Shown: positions 10,055 through 18,770, counted from the first letter of the stretch. The stretch is DNA of 64,000 bases from Actinomycetospora succinea (GCF_004363095.1 NZ_SNYO01000009.1:124001-188000); one strand, 5' to 3'. The notes: generated by a model not told the origin, from the letters alone. Translations and numbers: made by a program.

Positions 10055-10220
10055 TGCTGACCTCCGACTCGACGAGAAGCGTCTTCCCCAACGTCCTCGT
10101 ACCAAGGCAGAGATCGCACCGATCACAACCGCCGTGCAGTGTGCACCGTGATGCTCTTGTGGCGCCAGTGTCACCGGATCCCGGGCGTGTCGAGGGCGGG
10201 ATACGTAGAGTCGTCACACC

Positions 10221-11417
10221 GTGACCGAGGATGACCGCCCGGCTCGGTTCCGGGACGTCCTCGCCGATCCCCAGTTCTTCGCCCTCTGGGTCGCGCAGCT
10301 CCTGTCGGTGCTCGGCGACCAGGTGGCCCGCGTCGCGCTCGCGGTGCTCGTGTTCACGCAGACGGCGTCGGCCGGGCTCACCGCGCTGACCTACGCGCTG
10401 ACGTTCCTCCCCGACCTCGTCGCCGGTCCCCTGCTCTCCGGGATCGCCGACCGGGCGCCGCGGCGGCTGACGATGGTGGTCAGCGACCTGCTGCGCGCGG
10501 CGATCCTCGCGCTGATGGCCGTGCCGGGCGTGCCGTTCTGGGCGCTGTGCCTGCTCGTGGTCGCCGGCCAGCTGATCGCCGCCCCGTTCGCGGCCGCGCG
10601 CGCGGCGATCCTGCCCCACGTCCTCACCGGCGAGCGCTACGTCGTGGCCTCGGCGATCTCGGGGACGACGTACCAGAGCGGTCAGGTCCTCGGCTTCGCG
10701 CTCGGCGGCCCGCTCGTCGCCCTCGTCGGGGTGCCGGGCGCACTGTTGGGCGACGCGGCGACGTTCGTGCTCTCGGCGGCGATCCTGCAGTTCGGGGTGA
10801 CCGAGCAGCGGGCGACCGGGAGCTCGGAGAGCGTCGCCGCGCTGCGCGAGGGCGCCCGCATCGTCCTGCGCGACCGGCGGCTGCGGGCGCTGGTGGCGCT
10901 CGCGTGCGTCTCGGCGTTCGTGGTGACGATCGAGGGGCTCGCGGCACCCTACGCGGCGGCGCTCGGCGGCGGCCCGGTCGCGGTGGGCCTGCTGCTCGCC
11001 GCGAACCCGCTCGGCGCGGCGCTGGGCATCGTGGTGATCGCGCGTCTCGTGCCGCCCGGGCGTCGCGACCGTCTCCTCGGCCCGCTGGCGATCGCCTCGT
11101 GCGTGCCGCTGATCGCCTCGGCCCTGGACCCGCCGCTCGCGGGCGTCGTCGCTCTGTGGGTGCTGTCGGGGCTGGCGTGCGCCTACCAGGTGCCGGCGAA
11201 CGCGGCCTTCGTCGCCGCGGTCCCCGACGCCCACCGGGGGCAGGCGTTCGGGCTCGCCGTCACGGCCCTGCGCGTCACCCAGGGCCTGGGCGTGCTCCTC
11301 GCCGGCGTGCTGGCGGAGGCGACGGAGCCGGCGGTGGCGGTGGCCGTGGCCGGCGGGGTGGGGGTGCTCGTCGCGGCGACATGCGCGCTGGCGTGGTCGC
11401 GGGCGCGGGCCGGATGA
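10221..11417 (+). CDS. Major facilitator superfamily transporter (efflux type)
   Basis: A 398-residue polytopic inner-membrane protein with about 12 hydrophobic segments and the MFS_3/enterobactin-exporter-like start (FRDVLADPQFFALWVAQLLSVLGDQVARVALAVLV). The MFS motif A region between helices 2 and 3 reads GIADRAPRRLTM. It probably exports small molecules by proton antiport, with unknown substrate. It starts with GTG, with an A/T-rich stretch (ATACGTAGAGT, 10201-10211) so close upstream that the leader may be very short. The DSNWH-repeat mini-gene and a 49-bp palindrome lie right after its stop. Confidence 0.85.
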   Translation: MTEDDRPARFRDVLADPQFFALWVAQLLSVLGDQVARVALAVLVFTQTASAGLTALTYALTFLPDLVAGPLLSGIADRAPRRLTMVVSDLLRAAILALMAVPGVPFWALCLLVVAGQLIAAPFAAARAAILPHVLTGERYVVASAISGTTYQSGQVLGFALGGPLVALVGVPGALLGDAATFVLSAAILQFGVTEQRATGSSESVAALREGARIVLRDRRLRALVALACVSAFVVTIEGLAAPYAAALGGGPVAVGLLLAANPLGAALGIVVIARLVPPGRRDRLLGPLAIASCVPLIASALDPPLAGVVALWVLSGLACAYQVPANAAFVAAVPDAHRGQAFGLAVTALRVTQGLGVLLAGVLAEATEPAVAVAVAGGVGVLVAATCALAWSRARAG

Positions 11418-11433
11418 GGGCGAGCGTGCGCGC

Positions 11434-11482
11434 GGTTACTGGCTGGTATCACTCGCTCAGCGAGCGATACCAGCCAGTAACC
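11434..11482. terminator. 49-bp palindrome at the convergent ends of the MFS gene and the DSNWH mini-gene
   Basis: The arms 11434-11457 and 11459-11482 pair at 23 of 24 positions around one central base (outer arm GGTTACTGGCTGGTATC). It lies 16 nt after the MFS stop and 15 nt after the end of the opposite-strand mini-gene. It fits a bidirectional terminator, although it has no U-tract. Confidence 0.6.
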
Positions 11483-11497
11483 GGGTCACGGGTGGGC

Positions 11498-11617
11498 CTA
11501 GTGCCAGTTGGAGTCCCGGTGCCAGTTGGAGTCCGCGAAGTGCCAGTTGCTGTCGCGGTGCCAGGTGGAGTCCGCGAAGTGCCAGTTGGAGTCGCGGTGC
11601 CAGTTCGAGTCGGCCAC
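11498..11617 (-). CDS. 39-residue DSNWH tandem-repeat peptide
   Basis: I do not recognise this gene. A GTG at 11617 is preceded, with 6-nt spacing, by AAGGA (reverse strand of 11624-11628) and opens a 39-codon frame ending in TAG. After VA the product is built from a 13-residue unit, DSNWHRDSNWHFA, present two and a half times with a single Asn-to-Thr change. The repeats differ at synonymous positions (Ser TCG/TCC/AGC, Arg CGC/CGG) while the residues stay fixed, which argues for selection on the peptide. Each unit offers Trp, His and Asp at fixed spacing. A metal- or nucleic-acid-binding peptide or a modified-peptide precursor are both conceivable, but no maturation enzyme is adjacent. It lies between the MFS exporter and a GGDEF protein. 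Confidence 0.6.
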   Translation of the reverse strand: MADSNWHRDSNWHFADSTWHRDSNWHFADSNWHRDSNWH

Positions 11618-11982
11618 GGGGGGTCCTTTCGCCGAGTTCGGGGCGTCGGCGAGGACGGGGCGTCCCGCCGACACGGAAGTGGCCCAACGCACACGCTGTG
11701 TGGTGAACCCGAGTCCAGCGTCTGGCGTTGATCTCGGGTCGAACAGCGTTGACGCAGAGCGACCGAACCCTCACATCCGGCCGCACTGCGGGGCACATCC
11801 GCCCCTCGATGCTCGCCAATGGAGCTGTGTGTGACCAGACGGCGACTGGGCGTCAACCAACGGGGTGATCTCTTCCCAATGGGTGACGCCCGGTGCCGAG
11901 ATCCACTGTCCGTCGGTACCGTGTTCCGCACGCGGACACCGCCCGGAGCAGGGGCGGCTGGACCTGGAGGAGGTCACTCATC
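11618..11982. other. Intergenic region upstream of the mini-gene and the GGDEF gene
   Basis: 365 nt without a convincing gene. It serves as 5' region for two divergent genes. A hairpin (ACCCGAG 11707-11713 with CTCGGGT 11733-11739, inner CCAG/CTGG) lies in the likely leader of the minus-strand mini-gene. I see no confident promoter. Confidence 0.5.
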
Positions 11983-13461
11983 GTGACGGCGCGTGAACCC
12001 TGGAGGGGTCCTTCCGACCCCGGGTCCGCGCTCTCTCCCGCGCCCGGAGCAGTCCCGCCCGATCGTTCGGTACGCGCAGTCACCGACGCCGACCTACCCG
12101 ACGGTACGGACGGGCCAGCGCGTCCCTGGCGTCCCGCTCGCCGGAACCGTCGGGGAGCCACCGGCTCGGGCGCGGCGTCCGGAACGCCCGATGTGGCGCA
12201 CGCCACTCCGGGTCAGCGCTTCGACCCCCGCCGCTGGAGCCTCTGGCAGGCGCCGCGCCGGGTGATCGTCGCGGTCCTCGTCATCGACGTCCTGGCCGTC
12301 GCGCTCTCGCTCGCCGTCGCCGGGCTCGAGCCGGTCGGGACGGCTGACTGGCGGGCGCTCGGCCTGCTCGTCCTCGGGCTCGTCGTCCACGTCGAGACCG
12401 CCCGCGGCATCGAGCGGCGCCGCGAGATCGTCGCCGACGGGCAGCCCTACATCGAGCTCAAGTCGGTCTGGAGCTTCGCCGGCCTCCTGCTGCTCCCCCT
12501 CGGCCTCGCGCTCGCCCTGGTCGTCATCACGTTCGCGTACTGGTGGCTGCGGGTCTCCCAACGCCCCGTCGTGCACCGGTGGACCTACTCGGCGGCGACG
12601 GTCCTCATCGCCTCGGTGGCCGCGTGGGGCGTGCTGGAACTGGTGCCCGGCGGGCTGCTCGCGAAGGTGGCGGGCCCGGTCGGGCTCGCCGTCCTCGTCG
12701 CCGCGGGCCTCACGCGCTGGGTCGTCAACCACGGCCTCGTCGTGTTCATGATCTGCCTGAACGCGCCGGGCACGCCGTGGTGGAAGCGGCTCGGGGCACC
12801 CACGGACACGCTCATCGGCCTCGGCGCGCTCGCCCTCGGCGCGGCGCTGGCCGTCGTCGCGCTGACGACGCCGTGGCTGCTCCCGGTGCTGCTCATCCCC
12901 GTCATGGGCATGCACCGCGGCTTCCTCATCCAGCAGTTCGCCCGGGCCGCGCGCACCGACGCCAAGACCGGGCTGGCCAACGCGTCGGCCTGGCGCGACC
13001 AGGCCGACCGCGAGCTCGCCCGCCTGCGGCGCCGCGGCGGCGAGCTGGGCGTGATCATGGTCGACATCGACGCGTTCAAGGGGATCAACGACCGGTACGG
13101 GCACCTCGTCGGCGACGCCGTGCTGCGCGAGGTCGCCGACACCCTGCGCTCCGAGGTCCGCCCCTACGACAGCGTCGGGCGCTTCGGCGGCGAGGAGTTC
13201 GTCGTCCTGGTCGCCGAGGCCGGGCCCGACCAGGTCGGCAGCACCGCCGAGCGCCTGCGCCGGCGGATCAGCGAGTGCGAGGTCACCGTCTCCCCCACGC
13301 TCGGCGGCGGGACCGTTCGGGGCCTCACGGCCTCGATCGGCACGGCGAGCTACCCGCAGGCCTCCCGCGACCTCGACGGGCTCATGGTCAGCGCGGACGC
13401 CGCGCTGTACGCCGCGAAGCACGGGGGCCGCAACCGGGTGGAGTGCGCGCCCCCGCGCTAG
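11983..13461 (+). CDS. Membrane-bound GGDEF protein (diguanylate cyclase)
   Basis: A 492-residue protein predicted to make cyclic di-GMP from two GTP. It has an N-terminal disordered Pro/Arg-rich stretch (1-85), then about six to eight hydrophobic segments (about 90-310), then a GGDEF domain (about 325-490). The active site is GGEEF (402-406), and an RxxD product-inhibition site (Arg393-Asp396) sits exactly five residues before it, so an active, feedback-inhibited enzyme is expected. DIDAFKGINDRYGHLVGD carries the metal and guanine-binding residues. No EAL domain is present. The start is the GTG at 11983 with GGAGGAGG 9 nt upstream, although the frame is open for 30 more codons. Confidence 0.9.
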   Translation: MTAREPWRGPSDPGSALSPAPGAVPPDRSVRAVTDADLPDGTDGPARPWRPARRNRRGATGSGAASGTPDVAHATPGQRFDPRRWSLWQAPRRVIVAVLVIDVLAVALSLAVAGLEPVGTADWRALGLLVLGLVVHVETARGIERRREIVADGQPYIELKSVWSFAGLLLLPLGLALALVVITFAYWWLRVSQRPVVHRWTYSAATVLIASVAAWGVLELVPGGLLAKVAGPVGLAVLVAAGLTRWVVNHGLVVFMICLNAPGTPWWKRLGAPTDTLIGLGALALGAALAVVALTTPWLLPVLLIPVMGMHRGFLIQQFARAARTDAKTGLANASAWRDQADRELARLRRRGGELGVIMVDIDAFKGINDRYGHLVGDAVLREVADTLRSEVRPYDSVGRFGGEEFVVLVAEAGPDQVGSTAERLRRRISECEVTVSPTLGGGTVRGLTASIGTASYPQASRDLDGLMVSADAALYAAKHGGRNRVECAPPR

Positions 13462-13492
13462 ACACAGCGCCGGAGGCAGCGCCGGGGACGGC

Positions 13493-14695
13493 TCAGCGGA
13501 AGGCCGCGATCCCGGTGACCGCCTGGCCGATCGAGAGGGCGTGCATCTCCTCGGTGCCCTCGTAGGTCAGCACGGTCTCGAGGTTGGTCATGTGCCGGAA
13601 CACCGGGTACTCGAGCGTGATCCCGTTGCCGCCGAGCACCGTGCGCGCCGTGCGGGCCACGTCGAGCGCGGCCCTGACGTTCGCCATCTTCCCGAAGCTG
13701 ACCTGCGCCGGGTGCAGCGCCTCGGCGTCCTTGAGGCGCCCGATCCGCGACGCCGTGAGCCCGGCCTGGTTGACCGCGACGACCATGTCGGCGAGCTTGC
13801 GCTGGGTCAGCTGGAACCCGGCGATCGGCTGGCCGAACTGCTCGCGGTCGATCGAGTACGCGAGCGCCGACTCGTAGCAGGCCCGGGCCGCGCCGACCGC
13901 GCCCCAGAGGATCCCGTAGCGGGCCTCGTTGAGGCAGGACAGCGGGCCCTTGAGCCCGCGCACCTCGGGGAACGCGGCGTCGGCGGGCAGCCGGACGCCC
14001 TCGAGGACGAGCTCGGCGGTCAGCGAGGCGCGCAGCGAGAGCTTGTGCTTGACCTCGTTCGCGGTGAAGCCGGGGGTGTCGGTGGGGACGACGAAGCCGC
14101 GGATGCCCTTCGACCCGGCGTCGGGGTCGGTCTGCGCCCACACCACGGCGACGTCGGCGAGGGTGCCGTTGGTGATCCACATCTTGGAGCCGTCGAGGAC
14201 CCAGTCAGCGTCCGGTCCCGAGCCGGCGCGCCGCGCGCGGGTGCGCATCGAGCCCGGGTCCGAGCCGGCGTCGGCCTCGGTGAGCCCGAAGCAGCCGAGC
14301 GCATCGCCGGTGGCCATGCGCGGCAGCCAGGTCTGCTTGTGCTCCTCGGAGCCCCACCGGTGGATCGCGAACATGGCCAGCGAGCCCTGCACCGAGACGA
14401 AGCTGCGCAGCCCGGAGTCGACCGCCTCGAGCTCGCGGCAGGCGAGGCCGTAGCTCGTCGCGTTGGTGCCGGCGCACCCGTAGCCCTCGAGGTGCATGCC
14501 GAGCAGGCCCAGCGAGCCCAGGCCCTTGGCGATGTCGCGGGGCAGGGTGTTCGACTCGTACCACTCCGCGATGCGCGGCGAGAGCTCCGCGGCGGCGTAG
14601 TCGCGCACCGCGTCGCGGATGTCGCGCTCCTCGGCGCTCAGGTCGGCGTCGACGGCGAGGAAGTCGCTGGGGTCGGGAACGGAAGCACGAGCCAT
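13493..14695 (-). CDS. gcdH: Acyl-CoA dehydrogenase, glutaryl-CoA dehydrogenase type
   Basis: A 400-residue FAD enzyme oxidising (and for GcdH also decarboxylating) an acyl-CoA. FGLTEADAGSDPGSM is the flavin-binding ACAD signature, KMWITNGTLADVAVVWAQT follows, and the catalytic-base region is TYEGTEEMHALSIGQAVTGIAAF, as in GcdH. RYGILWGAVGAARACYESA is also typical of that subfamily. The start at 14695 follows GTGAGGGC with very short spacing, and the frame stays open for 27 codons into the preceding gene. The Nudix gene ends 4 nt upstream, so the two are probably co-transcribed. Glutaryl-CoA specificity is inferred from subfamily resemblance. Confidence 0.85.
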   Translation of the reverse strand: MARASVPDPSDFLAVDADLSAEERDIRDAVRDYAAAELSPRIAEWYESNTLPRDIAKGLGSLGLLGMHLEGYGCAGTNATSYGLACRELEAVDSGLRSFVSVQGSLAMFAIHRWGSEEHKQTWLPRMATGDALGCFGLTEADAGSDPGSMRTRARRAGSGPDADWVLDGSKMWITNGTLADVAVVWAQTDPDAGSKGIRGFVVPTDTPGFTANEVKHKLSLRASLTAELVLEGVRLPADAAFPEVRGLKGPLSCLNEARYGILWGAVGAARACYESALAYSIDREQFGQPIAGFQLTQRKLADMVVAVNQAGLTASRIGRLKDAEALHPAQVSFGKMANVRAALDVARTARTVLGGNGITLEYPVFRHMTNLETVLTYEGTEEMHALSIGQAVTGIAAFR

Positions 14696-14699
14696 GCCC

Positions 14700-15203
14700 T
14701 CACGGTAAGCGCTCGACCGCATCATCACTGGCCCAGAAGGCCGCGAACCCCGGGTGCAGTGGCAGGTCCGACACATCGTCGACCGGCGTCCACCGCAGCT
14801 CGGTGGCCTCGCCGTCGGTCGGCTCGAGCGCGGGGGCCCGGTCGGTGTCGAGCCGGGCGTGGACGGTGACGTAGGACCAGCCGCCGTGGTCGTCGACGGT
14901 CTCGCCGGTCAGCCGGATCCTCGACGCGTCGACGCCCGTCTCCTCCACGGCCTCGCGCAGCGCGCCCTGCTGCGCGGTCTCGTCGCTGTTGCGGGCGCCG
15001 CCGGGGATGCCCCACGTCTCGCCGTGGTGGCTCCACCAGACGCGGTGGGCGAGCAGGACGCAGTCACCGTGGCGCAGCAGGAGCCCCGCCGCGCCGAACC
15101 GGCCCCAGTGCCGGTGCCCGGCGTCGCAGACCACCCAGCCGTCGCCGTCACCCAGTCGCGAGGTCGAGCTCCGCTGCGCTTCGTCTCCCCGCACACCGAT
15201 CAC
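14700..15203 (-). CDS. Nudix hydrolase
   Basis: A 167-residue hydrolase of nucleoside diphosphates linked to another group. The Nudix box is complete (G-x5-E-x7-REAVEETGV, residues about 75-97). The N-terminal part (WVVCDAGHRHWGRFGAAGLLLRH) is the pattern of actinobacterial Nudix proteins with a short zinc-ribbon-like start reduced to one Cys. The chosen GTG at 15203 puts the sequence GDEAQRSSTSR near the N-terminus, encoded by a purine-rich motif that also occurs at the end of cobH. It runs in front of gcdH with a 4-nt gap. Its start lies 59 nt from the divergent ligase gene. The substrate is unknown. Confidence 0.88.
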   Translation of the reverse strand: MIGVRGDEAQRSSTSRLGDGDGWVVCDAGHRHWGRFGAAGLLLRHGDCVLLAHRVWWSHHGETWGIPGGARNSDETAQQGALREAVEETGVDASRIRLTGETVDDHGGWSYVTVHARLDTDRAPALEPTDGEATELRWTPVDDVSDLPLHPGFAAFWASDDAVERLP

Positions 15204-15262
15204 GGTAGGCCGTCGGGCGTGCGGGGGCAGGACGTGCCGACCGCATCGGGTAGACGGGAGCC

Positions 15263-16354
15263 ATGAGCGACCTGCCCCCGTTCGGGGCCGAGGAAGAGCT
15301 GCTGCTGGTCGACCGGGAGACCGGGGCGCCACGCGGCCGCGCCGGGACCGTGCGCGACGAGGCCGACGGCGACCTCGACGGCGAGCTGCGCACCGAGCAG
15401 GTCGAGACCGCGACGGCCCCGCACCACAGCGCCGACGACCTCGCCGACGACCTGCGCCGGCGCCGCCACGAGGCCCGCGACGCCGCGCGGGCGTCCGGGG
15501 TGGACGTCGCCGCCCTGGCGACCTCGCCGGTCGGGCCGGACGGCGGGAGCGAGTCGGTGGCCGAGGGGCGCTACGGGCGCATCGCCGACCGGTTCGGGGC
15601 GATCGCGACCTCGCAGCTGACGAACGGCCAGCACGTGCACGTCGAGGTCGCGTCGCCGGAGGAGGGCGTCGGCGTGCTGGACCGGGTCGGCCCGTGGCTG
15701 CCGGTGCTCCGGGCGCTCGCGGCGAACTCGCCGCACTGGCGGGGCCTGGACACGTCCTACGCGAGCTACCGGTCGGTGGTGTGGTCGCGGTGGCCGTCGG
15801 CGGGCCCGACGCGGGTGTTCGGCTCGCTGGAGGCCTACGACGCCGCGGTCGAGGCGATGCTGGCGACGGACACGGTGCTCGACGACGCGATGGTCTACTT
15901 CGACGCCCGCCTGTCGCGGGAGCTGGGCACCGTCGAGATCCGGGTGACCGACGTGTCGCTCGAGGTCGACGACGCCGTGCTCGTGGCGGTGCTCGCCCGC
16001 GCGCTCGTGACGACGGCCTCGCGCGCGTTCCGGGACGGCGGCCCGCTGCCGACCGCACCCGTCGAGGCGCTGCGCCTGGCGCACTGGCGGGCGGCGCGCT
16101 GGGGGCTGACCGAGGAGCTCGTCGACCCGCGCACCGGCCGCCCTGCGCCCGCGGGCGAGGTGCTCGACGCCCTGCGCCACCACGTGGCCGACGCGCTCGC
16201 CGACGCCGGGGACACCGACCGCGCGGCGGACGGCCTTGCGCGCCTGCTCGCCGACGGGACGGGCAGCGAGCGCCAGCGCTCGGCGACCGGGAAGGCCGAC
16301 GGGGACCCGGCCGCCGCCGCCCACGACGCCGTGGCGCGCTTCCTGCCGGGCTGA
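15263..16354 (+). CDS. Carboxylate-amine ligase, GCS2 (YbdK) type
   Basis: A 363-residue member of the glutamate-cysteine ligase family 2. Such proteins form gamma-glutamyl or related amide bonds using ATP. The N-terminal GAEEELLLVD is the ATP-grasp-like family signature, DGELRTEQVETAT and TNGQHVHVEV carry the expected Glu/His metal ligands, and GTVEIRVTDVSLEVDD lies in the C-terminal half. In actinobacteria related enzymes feed ergothioneine or mycothiol-type metabolism, but no such genes are adjacent here. The start is an ATG 59 nt from the divergent Nudix gene. Two palindromes follow the stop. Confidence 0.85.
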   Translation: MSDLPPFGAEEELLLVDRETGAPRGRAGTVRDEADGDLDGELRTEQVETATAPHHSADDLADDLRRRRHEARDAARASGVDVAALATSPVGPDGGSESVAEGRYGRIADRFGAIATSQLTNGQHVHVEVASPEEGVGVLDRVGPWLPVLRALAANSPHWRGLDTSYASYRSVVWSRWPSAGPTRVFGSLEAYDAAVEAMLATDTVLDDAMVYFDARLSRELGTVEIRVTDVSLEVDDAVLVAVLARALVTTASRAFRDGGPLPTAPVEALRLAHWRAARWGLTEELVDPRTGRPAPAGEVLDALRHHVADALADAGDTDRAADGLARLLADGTGSERQRSATGKADGDPAAAAHDAVARFLPG

Positions 16355-16367
16355 GCCGACCGGAGTA

Positions 16368-16467
16368 TGTGAGCGGAATTCCCGGCTATGGCCGGGAATT
16401 TCGCTCACACGAGCCGACCGGGCTACGTGCGTACTTTCCGGTCCTGTAGCGCCGGAAGGTACTCACG
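16368..16467. repeat. Two adjacent palindromic elements at a convergent gene end
   Basis: The first palindrome (16368-16409) has 19-nt arms beginning TGTGAGCG with one mismatch and loop TATG. The second (16426-16467) has 16-nt arms beginning CGTGCGTACT with two mismatches. The sequence GAGCCGACCGG precedes both (16353-16363 and 16411-16421), so the unit looks duplicated. The pair separates the GCS2 gene from the convergent fusion gene and overlaps the latter's stop. It probably acts as a bidirectional terminator. Confidence 0.75.
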
Positions 16468-17929
16468 GACGGGGTGGGGCGAGGGGGATGACGGCGGCGC
16501 GGGCGGCGATGCCGCGGGCCATCGTGCCGAAGACCGCCGGCGCGCCGGCCAGCAGCGCGCGTCCGTAGACCAGGCCGGCGAGGCCCGTCGGGACGAAGCG
16601 GACGGTCAGGCGCAGGTGCGAGCCGTGCCCGGAGACGTCGGGGTCGGCGGCGAGCTCGAGGGTCAGCCGGCCCGGCGTCCGCATCTCGGAGCGCAGCCGC
16701 AGGCGCACCCCGGGCTCGACCGCCTCCACGCACCAGCCGTCGACGACGTCGCCGACGGCGAGCGCGCGGGCCCGCGGACGCCCGCGGTACCCGCCGACGC
16801 CGCCGAGGAGCTGGTCGGCCCAGCCCCACACCGTCCACGCGCCGAGCGGGACGAACCAGCCCGCGTCGCCGCCGATCCCGTCCACCACCGACCACAGCTC
16901 CGTGACGTCGGCGGGCGAGGGCTCGGTGGTGCTCCAGGTGTGGACGGTGCCGCCGGAGCCCGCGGGGTCCGTGGGTCCCGCGAGCGCGGGGTCATCCGTG
17001 ATCGACGAGGGCTCCGAACGCTGCCCCAGCGCCGCCCGCACCGCCGCGTCGTAGGTCGTGCGCCCGCCCGGCGGCGGCCCGATCACCGTGAGGACGTCCT
17101 CCTCGGCGCACACGAGGTCGTCGGCCAGCGACTCGATCAGCGGCGTCGCGAGCTCCCGGGACAGCGGGGTCAGCGCCTCCACGACCCGCCCGGCGAGCGC
17201 GGGCCCGCCCGGCGGCACCGGGACGGGCACCGGGACCACGACGCCCTGGGGCAGGCCCGCGAGGCGCAGGTAGCGGCGGACCAGGTCCAGGTAGGTCAGG
17301 ACGTCCGGCCCGCCGACGTCGAAGCGCCGGTTCACCTCGGCGGGCAGGGCGAGGGCGCCGACGAGGTAGTGCAGGACGTCGGCGATCGCGATGGGCTGGG
17401 TCCGGTGCGCGAGCCACGGCACCGCGGGCAGCACGGGGACGCGCTCGGCGAGGTAGCGGATCATCTCGAAGCTCGTCGACCCGGAGCCGACCACGATCGA
17501 CGCCTCGAGCGCGGCGGTGGGGACGTCGCCGGCGAGGAAGACGTCGGCGACCTCCGCGCGCGAGGAGAGGTGCCGCGAGGCTCCGGAAGACGACGGCCGC
17601 AGCCCGCCCAGGTAGACCAGGCGCCGCACCCCGGCGTCGGCGGCCGCGGTGCTCACCGCCCAGGCCGCGGCGCGGTCCCGCTCGGGGAAGTCGGGGCGCT
17701 CGAGGGCGTGGGCGAGGTGCACCACCGCGTCGGCGCCGGCGACGAGTGCGGCGACCGCCTCGGGGTCGGCGAGGTCCCCGTCGACGGCGTCGACCTGCTC
17801 CGCCCAGCCCGTGGCCGCGAGCTTCGCGCGGCTGCGCACGAGCACCGCGACGTCGTGGCCCTCGTCGAGCAGGCGCCGCACGAGGCGCACGCCGACGTAC
17901 CCGGTCCCTCCGATCACCGCGCAGCGCAT
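16463..17929 (-). CDS. NAD(P)-binding epimerase-like protein fused to a DUF2867 domain
   Basis: A 488-residue two-domain protein. Residues 1 to about 300 form an atypical short-chain dehydrogenase/NmrA-like Rossmann domain (MRCAVIGGTGYVGVRLVRRLLDEGHDVAVLVRS, with the GGTGYVG dinucleotide motif). Residues about 330-488 resemble DUF2867 (WSVVDGIGGDAGWF, LRLRSEMRTPGRLTLEL, RFVPTGLAGLVYGRALL), a lipid-binding START-like fold. The same fusion is common in actinobacteria, with no established reaction. The start is the ATG at 17929, which begins exactly with the Rossmann strand. The 53-nt gap to the upstream small membrane gene allows co-transcription. Confidence 0.8.
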   Translation of the reverse strand: MRCAVIGGTGYVGVRLVRRLLDEGHDVAVLVRSRAKLAATGWAEQVDAVDGDLADPEAVAALVAGADAVVHLAHALERPDFPERDRAAAWAVSTAAADAGVRRLVYLGGLRPSSSGASRHLSSRAEVADVFLAGDVPTAALEASIVVGSGSTSFEMIRYLAERVPVLPAVPWLAHRTQPIAIADVLHYLVGALALPAEVNRRFDVGGPDVLTYLDLVRRYLRLAGLPQGVVVPVPVPVPPGGPALAGRVVEALTPLSRELATPLIESLADDLVCAEEDVLTVIGPPPGGRTTYDAAVRAALGQRSEPSSITDDPALAGPTDPAGSGGTVHTWSTTEPSPADVTELWSVVDGIGGDAGWFVPLGAWTVWGWADQLLGGVGGYRGRPRARALAVGDVVDGWCVEAVEPGVRLRLRSEMRTPGRLTLELAADPDVSGHGSHLRLTVRFVPTGLAGLVYGRALLAGAPAVFGTMARGIAARAAVIPLAPPRP

Positions 17930-17982
17930 GCCGCCATCCTGGAGCGCGTCGATCACCGCGGCACCCCGGGGGCACCGCGCGG

Positions 17983-18192
17983 TCAGCTGACCGTGGGCTT
18001 GCCCGGACGGTCGGCCAGGCGCTGGTCGACGAAGAGGCCGCCGCCGCGCCGGGCGGCGATCACAAGCTGCCAGAGCCCGAACGCGAGCACGATCAGCCCG
18101 ATGATCGTCCACCCCAGGACCAGGCCGACGATCCCGCCGGTGAGGGTCACCCAGATGACGATGTCGCGTGCCGTCCGCCGCGCTGCCTTCAC
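17983..18192 (-). CDS. Small two-helix membrane protein
   Basis: A 69-residue protein beginning VKAARRTARDIVIWVTLTGG, from a GTG at 18192 preceded by a GGAGGGCGG ribosome-binding site. Two hydrophobic stretches (about 10-26 and 28-45) are joined by a short GW turn, followed by a basic cytoplasmic tail ending LADRPGKPTVS. The longer open frame upstream has no ribosome-binding site and looks non-coding. Small TIGR02611-like membrane proteins of this form exist in actinobacteria, but I cannot assign a role. The stop is 53 nt before the start of the fusion gene. Confidence 0.65.
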   Translation of the reverse strand: MKAARRTARDIVIWVTLTGGIVGLVLGWTIIGLIVLAFGLWQLVIAARRGGGLFVDQRLADRPGKPTVS

Positions 18193-18770
18193 CGACCCGC
18201 CCTCCCTCACGGGACCCCGGACCAGCCCTCGCTCGATCGGGTATCCCGACCACCCCAGTGTGGCGCGACGGCAGGAGAACCGCAGCGCATCGCACGTCGG
18301 GACGTCCGTCCCCACCCGTTCACCACATCCCGTCAGCAGAGCGTGAGCGAGCACTGTGACGAACGACACACGCGTTCGTCAGGGTGGCGCGGATCAAATG
18401 CGTTTGCCCGACGCGCTGTACGGATAGATCATGGGGGCTCGCTGATGTGCGGCCCCGGCACGCCCGGAGGACGTGTCCGTGACGACATGTCGCGGATCGA
18501 GGGAACCGTTTCGGTCACCTCGACGTCATAGATGAGTACCGAGGTGCTCCGGACCCCGGGGCGCGGGCCCACCCACGGGCCGCTCCGAGGACCGTACAGG
18601 CACGACCCCCGGATACGAACCGACACCCGGCGCACGACCGTGCCGCAGGGGCCGTCGCGAGGTGCGCGCGTGCGCGCCTCGCGTCGGGCCCGGCGGCACC
18701 ACGGCCGCCCTGCTCGTGAGCAGGCCCGGCCGAGCTGACCACCGACGAGCGAGATTGGACGAGCACGAGC
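18193..18770. other. Intergenic region upstream of the WhiB gene
   Basis: 578 nt with no convincing gene. The open frames here lack family similarity and ribosome-binding sites. The region between the divergent small membrane gene and whiB is relatively A/T-rich near 18395-18435. It likely holds the whiB promoter and a long leader, as is common for WhiB-family genes, but I could not place -35/-10 boxes with confidence. Confidence 0.5.

Noticed and set aside
11502-11612. Regular ~39-nt direct repeats considered as a CRISPR-like or minisatellite array
   Set aside because: There are no unique spacers, units are contiguous, and the variation is mostly synonymous in one frame, so a coding repeat fits better.
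18532-18738. 68-codon open frame upstream of whiB
   Set aside because: Arg/Pro/His-rich translation, no ribosome-binding site and no family resemblance; treated as leader sequence.
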